Below are positions 23,896-30,474 of a DNA stretch of 35,892 bases, piece after piece. The position numbers were made by a program, and so were the translations under genes. The stretch is from NCBI GenBank assembly GCA_031459715.1, contig JAVKIA010000025.1:1-35892 (forward strand), given 5' to 3'. The notes below the pieces were generated by a model. It was not told the DNA's origin. It saw only the letters and a program-made list of their open reading frames with translations, and did no database searches. Numbering within the stretch: the stretch's first letter is position 1; the number at the start of each line of letters is the position of its first letter. This stretch comes from Armatimonadota bacterium (GTDB taxonomy: Bacteria > Sysuimicrobiota > Sysuimicrobiia > Sysuimicrobiales > Humicultoraceae).

Positions 23896-25629
23896 ATGCT
23901 TTCTTTCGCCCTGCTGGGCCTGCTGTCCGTCGGTATCGGCATCGAGCTGGCGGTGACGGCGTTTCTCCTCCTGCGGTTTGTGGAAAGCCGCGAGGCCCAG
24001 GTGGGCTGGTGGGCGGCGGCCTTCGCCCTTTACACCGCTCACGTACTGCTGGAGGCGCTGGCCTTCATCTGGCCGGGCGTGATCATCCTGCGGCACCTCT
24101 TCTTCGTCCTGGCAGCAGCAGCCATCGCCCGCAGCCTGGGACCGCTCCCCCTGCCGCTCTCACCGCTGCTGGCGGTGGTGGCGATCGTCCTCTCCGCGCT
24201 GCTGCTGCCCTCCTTCCCTGGCTGGGCCGCCGTTCCGCCGTCGCTGCTGGGCGGCGCCTGGTTCGTCCTGGCGGCGGTGCGCTACCTCCGCGGGGTGGGC
24301 GGTCTGGAGGAGCGGTCTTCCCTGCTGGTGTTCGGCGGCCTCCTGCTCACCGGGGCCATCTCCCTGGCCTATCCGCTTCTGCGGCCGCAGCCCATCTGGG
24401 TCGGCGTGGGCGCGGGGCTCTCCGGACTCTTCACCATCGCCTTTGCTTTAGGGGTGCTGCTGCGGAGCTGGGCCCGCGCCCGCGACCTGGCCACGGTCAA
24501 CGCCGTGGCCGAGACCCTGAATCGCTCCACTAACATCCAGGAGGCGCTGCAGACATCGCTGCAGCGGATCGTGGAGCTGATGAACCTGCGCAGCGGGTGG
24601 GTGTTCATCCAGGAGGACGGCGGCTATACCCTGGCCGCTCACCGTGCCCTCCCGGAGCCGCTGGCCGCCAATGACGCCGCGGCCATGGCCGGTGACTGCC
24701 GCTGCCTGCAGCTATTGCGCGAAGGGCGGTTGCGCCAGGCCGTGAACACCGTCCCCTGCCTGCGGCTGGAGAACGCCGGTTGGCCACAGGTGCGGCACGC
24801 CAGTGTGCCTCTGTATACCGCGGGCCGTGCGGTGGGCGTGATGAACCTCCTGCTGCCGGAGGGCCGCAACCTGGTGGGCCGGGAACTGGACATGCTGGCC
24901 GCGGTGGGACACCAGATCGCGCTGGCCGTGGAACGCAACCGCCTCTTCGAGGAGGTGCGGGCCAAGGAAGCTGCGCGGGGAGAGCTGATCGAGAAGCTGC
25001 TCACCGCGCAGGAGGACGAACGGCGGCGCATCGCCCGCGAACTGCACGATGAGGCGGGACAGGCGCTGACCGCCCTCATCCTCAACCTGGAGATGGCCGA
25101 GCGGGCGGCTCCGCCGGAGGAGGCCACACGCCTGGAGCGGCTGCGTGCTATCGCCGAGCACACCCTGGGTGAGCTGCGTACCCTGATCTACGAGCTGCGT
25201 CCCACCATCCTGGACGACCTGGGGCTGGGGGCGGCCATCCGCTGGCTGGTCAAGGAAGTAGTAGAGCCCACCGGCATTAAAGTGGACCTGCAGCTCCAGG
25301 GGCTGGAGCGGCGTCTGCCGCATGCGGTGGAGACCGCCGTCTTCCGCATTGCCCAGGAGGCGTTCAATAATATGCTCAAGCACGCGCAGGCCTCCCGGGT
25401 CCGCGTGGCCGTGGGGGTCGACCACCGGGAGGTCAGCATCACGGTGGAGGACAACGGCCGGGGCTTCAACCCGGCGACGGTGCCGCCCAGCCGGACGGGC
25501 CGGGGACTGGGGCTGCTGGGCATGCGCGAACGGGCGGAGCTGCTGGGCGGCAGGCTGGTGGTGGAAAGCACGGTGGGACAGGGCACCCGGGTGCACGGCG
25601 TCTTGCCGCTGCGCGACGGCGGAGGTTAG
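23896..25629 (+). CDS. sensor histidine kinase, multi-helix N-terminus, GAF, HisKA_3
   Basis: Membrane sensor kinase of the NarX/DegS/DosS type, 577 residues from ATG 23896. GGAGGAGGAG lies 13 bases upstream; a TTG 54 bases earlier is an alternative. Six to seven N-terminal helices fill residues 1-195. A GAF domain (about 205-365) carries Cys268, Cys270 and Cys288, a possible metal or redox site. The phosphorylated His384 is in RRRIARELHDEAGQ. The ATPase has RIAQEAFNNMLKHAQ, VEDNGRGFNP and GRGLGLLGMRERAELLGG. The next gene, eight bases downstream, is its response regulator. The signal is unknown; position next to N2O-respiration genes makes a redox or nitrogen-oxide cue plausible. Confidence 0.9.
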   Translation: MLSFALLGLLSVGIGIELAVTAFLLLRFVESREAQVGWWAAAFALYTAHVLLEALAFIWPGVIILRHLFFVLAAAAIARSLGPLPLPLSPLLAVVAIVLSALLLPSFPGWAAVPPSLLGGAWFVLAAVRYLRGVGGLEERSSLLVFGGLLLTGAISLAYPLLRPQPIWVGVGAGLSGLFTIAFALGVLLRSWARARDLATVNAVAETLNRSTNIQEALQTSLQRIVELMNLRSGWVFIQEDGGYTLAAHRALPEPLAANDAAAMAGDCRCLQLLREGRLRQAVNTVPCLRLENAGWPQVRHASVPLYTAGRAVGVMNLLLPEGRNLVGRELDMLAAVGHQIALAVERNRLFEEVRAKEAARGELIEKLLTAQEDERRRIARELHDEAGQALTALILNLEMAERAAPPEEATRLERLRAIAEHTLGELRTLIYELRPTILDDLGLGAAIRWLVKEVVEPTGIKVDLQLQGLERRLPHAVETAVFRIAQEAFNNMLKHAQASRVRVAVGVDHREVSITVEDNGRGFNPATVPPSRTGRGLGLLGMRERAELLGGRLVVESTVGQGTRVHGVLPLRDGGG

Positions 25630-25637
25630 GAGGGCAC

Positions 25638-26291
25638 GTGGCCAAGATCAGGGTCGTCATTGCCGATGACCACGCGGTAGTCCGGGAGGGGGTCAAGATG
25701 ATCCTCAGCCGGGAGCCGGACATCGAGATCGTGGGCGAGGCCGGCAACGGCCGCGAAGCCCTGGACCTGGTGGCCAAGACCAGGCCGCACGTGGTGGTGA
25801 TGGACATCTCCATGCCGGAGATGGGGGGCGTGGAGGCTACCCGCCGCGTCAAGGAAGCCTACCCCAAGGTAAACGTGCTGGCGCTGACCATGCACGAGGA
25901 CGAGAGCTACGTCTTCCAGTTGCTCAAGGCCGGTGCCTCAGGGTATGTACTCAAACGGGGAGCGGCACAGGACCTGGTGCAGGCCATCCGCTCCGCCGCC
26001 CGCGGCGAGGCGTTCCTCTATCCCTCGGTGGCGCGCAGTGTCCTGGCCGACTACCTGAAGCGCGTAGAGGCCGGCGAGGAGCGGCACCGCTTCGACGGGC
26101 TGACGGAGCGCGAGCGGGAGATCCTGGCCCTGATTGCCGAGGGCCTGTCCAACCAGGAGATTGCCCAGAAGCTGTTCATCAGCATCAAGACCGTGCAGAC
26201 TCACCGTACGCACATCATGGAGAAGCTGGACCTGCACAACCGAGCTCAGCTGGTCCGCTACGCCATCCGCAAGGGCCTGATCGAGCCCTAG
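25638..26291 (+). CDS. LuxR/NarL-family response regulator
   Basis: DNA-binding response regulator, 217 residues, partner of the kinase just upstream. The receiver has the acidic pair Asp10-Asp11, phosphorylated Asp56 (VVMDISMPEMGG) and the switch Lys in YVLKRGA. The C-terminal HTH reads LTEREREILALIAEGLSN, with recognition helix SIKTVQTHRTHIMEKL. The GTG start has a perfect AGGAGGG site. It is the only DNA-binding response regulator in the window. It is a candidate for binding the ATCGGG-N6-CCCGAT palindromes, which recall the DosR box in having GGG and CCC arms, though the spacing differs. Confidence 0.94.
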   Translation: MAKIRVVIADDHAVVREGVKMILSREPDIEIVGEAGNGREALDLVAKTRPHVVVMDISMPEMGGVEATRRVKEAYPKVNVLALTMHEDESYVFQLLKAGASGYVLKRGAAQDLVQAIRSAARGEAFLYPSVARSVLADYLKRVEAGEERHRFDGLTEREREILALIAEGLSNQEIAQKLFISIKTVQTHRTHIMEKLDLHNRAQLVRYAIRKGLIEP

Positions 26292-26312
26292 CCGGCCCAC
26301 GATCCCCCGGGG

Positions 26313-26342
26313 TTTTCCGGGAAAATCGGTCAGCCGCCCGAT
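26313..26342 (+). promoter_or_regulatory. regulatory site before lone receiver gene
   Basis: ATCGGT-N6-CCCGAT (26325-26342, one mismatch) is preceded by the 13-bp palindrome TTTTCC-G-GGAAAA (26313-26325). The block GGGAAAATCGG-N7-CCCGAT is identical in sequence and orientation to the one before the CBS operon. A poor -10-like TAGGCT lies at 26364-26369, which would leave a very short leader before the gene. Confidence 0.5.
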
Positions 26343-26385
26343 TCCCCCTCCCCTTTCTCCCGGCTAGGCTGAAACCCAAGACGCG

Positions 26386-26778
26386 ATGGTGTCCAGGGAA
26401 ACGGTTCGAGTCCTCATCGTCGAGCAGTTTCCGACGACCGCGGCGGTCATACGCGCCCTGCTGGCGGGCTCGTCCCGCGTCAGCGTGGTGGGGGAGGCGG
26501 CGGAAGCCCCTCAGGCGCTACGGCTGCTGGAGCACCTCCGCCCCGACGTGGTCATCCTGGACGGGGCGCTGGGGCACCGGGACGGCCACAGCCTCATCCG
26601 GCAGATGAAGGAGGCCCAGCCCGGGGTGCGCCTGATCGTCCTCAGCGACCACCCCGATCCCCTCTACCAGGAGGCGGCCGCGGCCTCAGGCGCCGACCGC
26701 CTCATCCTCAAGGTACATCTGGTCACCGAGCTGCTTCCCGCTATCCGGGCTGTCCTCCCGGAGGCCGGTCCCGCCTAG
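26386..26778 (+). CDS. single-domain response-regulator-like receiver protein
   Basis: Stand-alone receiver domain, 130 residues, with no output domain. The phosphorylation site is present (Asp59 in VVILDGALG) and the Lys in LILKVHL. The usual N-terminal acidic pair is replaced by Glu13-Gln14 (LIVEQFP), so metal binding and phosphorylation may be weakened or altered. The protein may be an adaptor or phosphate sink for the kinase upstream. No ribosome site precedes the ATG (or the adjacent GTG at 26389), and the predicted transcription start is close, so leaderless translation is possible. It has its own copy of the window's shared palindrome. Confidence 0.82.
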   Translation: MVSRETVRVLIVEQFPTTAAVIRALLAGSSRVSVVGEAAEAPQALRLLEHLRPDVVILDGALGHRDGHSLIRQMKEAQPGVRLIVLSDHPDPLYQEAAAASGADRLILKVHLVTELLPAIRAVLPEAGPA

Positions 26779-26787
26779 CCAAGACTC

Positions 26788-27162
26788 TCAGCCGCCCCCT
26801 CTGGCCCGGGCCCGGACGCTGACCCCGATGGTGCGGGTGATCCAGAAGACGTTCCACGCCACAAGAAGCATTCCCAGAATGGCCAGCCGGGTGACGTTGA
26901 CGATGGGCTGGACCCTGAGTCTCCCTTCCGCCACCTCGACCAGGGCCAGCGGCTCCACCCGCAACCCGCCCCCTCCGCCGCCCCCGGTCGCCCCGTCCCC
27001 TCCGGCTTTGGGCGCCTGTCCTCCTCCCAGACCGAACCCGTAGGCGACGGAGGCCACAGGGATGACCTTCCGCCCCTCGATCTCCATCACCTCGCCGAAG
27101 ACGACACGTACCCCCGCCTGTCCCTGCATCTCCCGCAGTCGCTGCTGCAGCTCTTCCAGCAT
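26788..27162 (-). CDS. GerW/YtfJ-family protein with C-terminal helix
   Basis: Member of the GerW (YtfJ) family, 124 residues. The family pattern is clear: VRVVFGEVMEIEGRKVIPVASVAYGFG, then Gly-rich GGGGGGGLRVEPLALVEV. Unlike many members it ends in a transmembrane helix (about 92-110) and a basic tail. In Bacillus the family is tied to spore germination, but it is also widespread in non-spore-formers. It is the third gene after CBS and USP on the minus strand, 22 bases after the USP stop, with a GGAAGGAGGG ribosome site. Here a stress or membrane role seems more likely than sporulation, but the window cannot show this. Confidence 0.82.
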   Translation of the reverse strand: MLEELQQRLREMQGQAGVRVVFGEVMEIEGRKVIPVASVAYGFGLGGGQAPKAGGDGATGGGGGGGLRVEPLALVEVAEGRLRVQPIVNVTRLAILGMLLVAWNVFWITRTIGVSVRARARGGG

Positions 27163-27184
27163 CTCCTGTCCCTCCTTCCCGCGG

Positions 27185-27607
27185 TCAGCGGACGATGAGC
27201 ACGGGGCAGGGGGCTTCCTGCACCACCCGCTGGCTCACCGAGCCCAGCAGTGCCACCTCCAGGCGTCCCAGCCCCCGCGACCCCATCACAATCAGGTCAC
27301 AGCCCCTGGTACGGGCCACCCGCAGAATAGCCTCCGCAGCCGGCCCCTCCAGGACCTCCTCCTCGAAGGGCACTCTCTCCCGCTCCAGAATCGCCGTCGC
27401 TTCACGGGCCACGGCCTCTCCCTCCGCCGGGCGCCGCGCCATCAGCTCCTCCAGGAAGGGGCTGCCCAGGTCCCGGGGGATGGGCTCGTAGGCGGTGACG
27501 ACAATGACCCGCGCCTGCCGCCGCCGCGCTATGTCCACGACCCAGTCCAGGGCCTTACGCGCGTGCAAAGAACCGTCGGTGGCATAGAGGATGGTGGATA
27601 CCTTCAC
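27185..27607 (-). CDS. universal stress protein (UspA family)
   Basis: Universal stress protein, 140 residues, single Usp domain. The N-terminal ILYATDGSLHARKALDW and the nucleotide-binding motif VMGSRGLGRLEVALLGSVSQRV (G-2x-G-9x-G-S type) are both intact, so it probably binds ATP. The gene overlaps the CBS-domain gene by four bases, so the two are translationally coupled. USP and CBS proteins are typical of oxygen-limitation regulons such as DosR, which fits the shared palindrome upstream of this operon. Confidence 0.94.
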   Translation of the reverse strand: MKVSTILYATDGSLHARKALDWVVDIARRRQARVIVVTAYEPIPRDLGSPFLEELMARRPAEGEAVAREATAILERERVPFEEEVLEGPAAEAILRVARTRGCDLIVMGSRGLGRLEVALLGSVSQRVVQEAPCPVLIVR

Positions 27608-28353
27608 ATGGACCGCTCCGGGGGAAGCTTCCCCCCTCCCGGCTTAGCGGCCGGGGCGCTTTCTCCCGCATCCCTTTCAGCGGTGGGCGAGGACGCGGCC
27701 GGGGGTTCGCCCGCCTGGGGCAGGGGAGCCAGGTGGGTGACCTTCACCCCCTGGTCGGCCAGGGCCTGCACCACGTGCAGCGGGTAGGAGGTTTCCAGGC
27801 GGATCACCGCCTGCCCCACATTGTCCACCACGTAGGCGGCCAGGCTGCTGATGTTCACCTGGCAGTCGCGGATGACCCGCACGACCTCCTCCAGGGCGCC
27901 GATCCGGTTCTCGATCTCCACCGTCAGGCGCGTCCCGCCCCGGCTTAGGCCCATCAGGTCGATGAAGGCGTCGAAGATGTCGCTCTCGGTGATGATGCCC
28001 ACCACGCCGCCGTCCTCGACCACGGGGAGACCGCCGATCTTGTTGCGGCGCATCAGCACTGCCACTTCCTCGATGGTCGCCCCCGGCGAGGTGGTGATCA
28101 CATTCTTGGTCATCACCTCGGCGACCGGCGCCTTCATCAAGAGGTAGGAGATCTCCCACACGGAGAGGCTCGTGGCCGGGGAAGGGGAGGCACGCATCAG
28201 GTCGGTCCAGGTCACGATGCCGACCAGGCGCTGGCCCTTCAGCACGGGGAGACGACGGATGCGGCGCTCCTTCATCAGAGCCAGGGCATCGTGGATGGAG
28301 GTCTTGGGGCCAACGGTGATCACCGGCGTGGTCATGCGGTCGCGTACCAGCAT
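27604..28353 (-). CDS. CBS-domain pair plus ACT-like domain protein
   Basis: Regulatory protein of 249 residues. Two CBS domains (about 1-60, beginning MLVRDRMTTPVITVGP, and 78-135, beginning VAEVMTKNVITTSPG) form an adenosyl-ligand-binding module. An ACT-like domain follows (RLTVEIENRIGALEEVVRVI), then a Pro/Ala-rich tail. This architecture matches AcuB-type proteins. The ATG at 28353 has AAGGAGGG seven bases upstream; an in-frame ATG at 28461 would lie beyond the promoter and is rejected. It heads the CBS-USP-GerW operon. The likely ligand is AMP/ATP or a related nucleotide. Confidence 0.88.
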   Translation of the reverse strand: MLVRDRMTTPVITVGPKTSIHDALALMKERRIRRLPVLKGQRLVGIVTWTDLMRASPSPATSLSVWEISYLLMKAPVAEVMTKNVITTSPGATIEEVAVLMRRNKIGGLPVVEDGGVVGIITESDIFDAFIDLMGLSRGGTRLTVEIENRIGALEEVVRVIRDCQVNISSLAAYVVDNVGQAVIRLETSYPLHVVQALADQGVKVTHLAPLPQAGEPPAASSPTAERDAGESAPAAKPGGGKLPPERSM

Positions 28354-28384
28354 GAGAGACCCTCCTTCGCTGTCCACCTCAACC

Positions 28385-28426
28385 ATAGTAGCCCCCGCAG
28401 GCGGAGGGATCGGGTAAAAGCCCGAT
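28385..28426 (-). promoter_or_regulatory. promoter and perfect palindrome of CBS-USP-GerW operon
   Basis: The perfect ATCGGG-N6-CCCGAT (28409-28426) is centred 30 bases from a minus-strand -10, TACTAT (28385-28390). It would therefore sit at about -40, replacing a -35 box, as activator sites do. GGGAAAA flanks its upstream side, as before the lone receiver gene. The CBS start codon is 55 bases downstream. Confidence 0.6.
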
Positions 28427-28485
28427 TTTCCCTCAGGTGCTGTCACGCCCACAGTCGCCACCGTCCCTGCAGGCTGCTATGCCAT

Positions 28486-28528
28486 TCATGCACGCCGCAG
28501 GCGTTACCAGGTCACACCCCGTGCATGA
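28486..28528. repeat. 9-bp inverted repeat with 25-base spacer
   Basis: TCATGCACG (28486-28494) and CGTGCATGA (28520-28528) are perfectly complementary. The pair lies 34 bases past the stop of the PhoD-like gene, between it and the CBS promoter. It could be an mRNA hairpin at the 3' end of that gene or a protein-binding site. No U-run is present. Confidence 0.4.
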
Positions 28529-28561
28529 CCACCACCACGGCCTCCCCGTCCCCGCACCAGC

Positions 28562-29836
28562 CTACTCGACAGGCAGATGGCGCTGGTAGAGGAGCCGGTC
28601 CCGGTCATCCCGCCACTCCAGCGCGATCCCCTCCGGGGCGATGCGCATCCAGCCATAGTTGAACGACCCGGTAGTCGACCAGAGGGTCTCCGGTCGGCCC
28701 TCCGCCCGGGCGGTGCGTGCCAGGCTGGCCGCCAGCGGGCTGGCGATGGCCTCGTAGAGCCCTTCCGGATGACGCAGCAACGCGGCGTAGTGGGTGTCGC
28801 CCACCAGGAAGACGACGTTGGCGATCCTGCGCCCGGCGATGAAGCGCAGGATCTCGTCGCGCTCGAAGGCGTAGCCCTCCCAGGAATCCGCGCCATGGTG
28901 ACGGAGAGGCACGGTGCTGACCACTACTTTTACCTTCGCTGCCGACCGCGCCAGGCCGTCCAGCAGCCACCGTTTCTGCGCGCGGCCGAGCATCGTCTTC
29001 TCTGGCCCATCCAGGCGGAACGCAGGAGTCCGGTACTGCCGGGTGTCCAGGATGAAGAACTCCGCGGTGCGCCCCCAGCGGAAGCTGCGGTAGAGGCGTT
29101 TGGGATCCTCGGATGAAGTCCGGATTGGCCAGAACTCCAGGAAGGCGCGCAGGCCGGTCTCCAGCCGGATGTGCTCGGAGTCGAAGTTGTTCTCGACCTC
29201 GTGGTCATCCCAGATCACCCAGCTCGCCACCGTGGCCAGGTACTCGCGCAGTAACGGATCGCCGCGGTTGATCTGGTACTTCTGCCGGTATTCCTCCAGG
29301 GTGGTCGCCCGGAAGGTCCCCAGGTCGGTGTAGACGGTGTCGCCCAGGAACAGGAAGAGGTCGGCGCCGCGCGCGCGCATCGCCTGGAAGATCCGGAACG
29401 GCCTGAATTCCTCGGCGGTGTCGGCGCCCCACATCAGGGTGACCGGCTGGTCGCGGTCGGGGGGCGGTGGGGTGACGAACGTCCCGACGGGGCTGGGCCC
29501 CTCCCCGGTCGCGAACCGGTACGCGTAGCGGCGGCCGGGCTCCAGGCCCGTGAGGTCGACCTTCAGCGTGTAGCCGGTCTCAGGACCGGTGGTGAACGGC
29601 CCGGTGACGCGCGCCCCGACCAGCACAGGATCTGTCCCGTACTCCACCCGCACAGAGCCGGAGGTGTGGGTGCGGGACCAGAGGACCGCGCTGGTCGCCG
29701 TGACGTCCCCGGCGGCGATCCCCTGGGGGAAGAGCTCGTGCGCGCGTCCAGGCAGCGCTCCCACGCCCGCCGCCACCAGCATGGCCAGAAGCCAACTGAC
29801 CGATAAGTGCCGAAAGCCGCGCCGGGCCACAGGCAT
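28562..29836 (-). CDS. phoD: PhoD-like alkaline phosphatase/phosphodiesterase
   Basis: Secreted metallophosphoesterase of the PhoD family, 424 residues, releasing phosphate from organic esters outside the membrane. A signal peptide (hydrophobic LLAMLVAAGVGALPG) is followed by a fibronectin-like N-terminal domain (VTATSAVLWSRTHTSGSVRVEYG). The catalytic domain has FLGDTVYTD, VIWDDHEVENNFD and FLVGDTHYA, which supply metal ligands. The ATG has AAGGA upstream. It lies only 12 bases after the stop of a sugar-permease remnant, suggesting that it was once the last gene of a transporter operon whose front has been lost. Confidence 0.9.
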   Translation of the reverse strand: MPVARRGFRHLSVSWLLAMLVAAGVGALPGRAHELFPQGIAAGDVTATSAVLWSRTHTSGSVRVEYGTDPVLVGARVTGPFTTGPETGYTLKVDLTGLEPGRRYAYRFATGEGPSPVGTFVTPPPPDRDQPVTLMWGADTAEEFRPFRIFQAMRARGADLFLFLGDTVYTDLGTFRATTLEEYRQKYQINRGDPLLREYLATVASWVIWDDHEVENNFDSEHIRLETGLRAFLEFWPIRTSSEDPKRLYRSFRWGRTAEFFILDTRQYRTPAFRLDGPEKTMLGRAQKRWLLDGLARSAAKVKVVVSTVPLRHHGADSWEGYAFERDEILRFIAGRRIANVVFLVGDTHYAALLRHPEGLYEAIASPLAASLARTARAEGRPETLWSTTGSFNYGWMRIAPEGIALEWRDDRDRLLYQRHLPVE

Positions 29837-29848
29837 GGGGGATCCTTG

Positions 29849-29926
29849 CTAGAACTTCATTCCCGCGCGGGCGATCCCCTGGACGAAATACCGCTGGAGG
29901 ACGAAGAAGAGCACGAGGATCCACCA
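29849..29926 (-). pseudogene. C-terminal remnant of MalG-type sugar permease
   Basis: Read on the minus strand, these bases encode ILVLFFVLQRYFVQGIARAG followed by MKF and a stop. This is the family-specific tail of a MalG-type ABC permease; compare QRYFMRGITLGAIR in the intact permease at 3672-4508. Upstream of about 29926 the frame loses all resemblance and meets a stop at 29969-29971. It is therefore a decayed or deleted gene of which only about 25 codons remain. The breakpoint marks a rearrangement between the phosphatase and the retropepsin-like gene. Confidence 0.75.
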
Positions 29927-30059
29927 GTGGCGTCCGCCCGTGTCTCGTGCCCGATCCGGACTCCTCCTTTACCGGCTCGCCACGCACACGACGACGCTCC
30001 GGGTCACCGTGATGCGGGGCACGACGTTCTGGTAAACTTGTGCACGGCGAGGTGGCGCA

Positions 30060-30437
30060 ATGGGCACGTTCCGGTACGCTATCCGCATCGGCCGCCTCGA
30101 TGGCTCAGCCTTTGAAAGTGTCGAGGCGCTGGTTGACACTGGAGCCACGTACACGCGGGTGCCCAGGCTTGTCCTGGAGCGACTGGGGGTCGCCCCGAGC
30201 ACCCGGCGGCGCCTGCAGACGGCCACAGGCCAGATCATTGAACGCGACGCCGGCCCGGCGCTGGTGACGGTAGACGGTGAGACCGTGGCCACGACGTGCA
30301 TCTTCGGGGATCCCGACTCCGTGCCACTGCTCGGCGCGGTGACCCTGGAAGAGTGCGGGCTAGCCGTAGACCCCATTCGCCAGCAATTGGTTCCCGTCCT
30401 GGGGCTGCTGGCCGCACAGCCCATCCAGGAATCCTGA
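30060..30437 (+). CDS. retropepsin-like aspartyl protease family protein
   Basis: Small clan AA aspartyl-protease-like protein, 125 residues, about the size of one retroviral protease subunit. The catalytic motif is VDTGATYT (Asp26-Thr27-Gly28). The second-half motif is LLGAVTLEECGLAVDP, usual for stand-alone bacterial members. It would act as a homodimer. No signal peptide or membrane helix is seen, so it is cytosolic. A GAGGTGG site precedes the ATG, and TAAACT about 25 bases further upstream may be a -10. The gene lies alone next to a deletion breakpoint; substrates of such proteins are mostly unknown. Confidence 0.82.
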   Translation: MGTFRYAIRIGRLDGSAFESVEALVDTGATYTRVPRLVLERLGVAPSTRRRLQTATGQIIERDAGPALVTVDGETVATTCIFGDPDSVPLLGAVTLEECGLAVDPIRQQLVPVLGLLAAQPIQES

Positions 30438-30474
30438 CCCTGTGGGGGCCGCACGCAGGTCCACCCACGAGCCC

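Noticed and set aside
26301-26325. Rho-independent terminator after the response regulator
   Set aside because: The short GC stem and palindrome lack a following U-run; the sequence fits a regulatory site better.
29938-29955. CCCGAT upstream of the retropepsin-like gene as a palindrome copy
   Set aside because: The matching left arm is absent at the required spacing.
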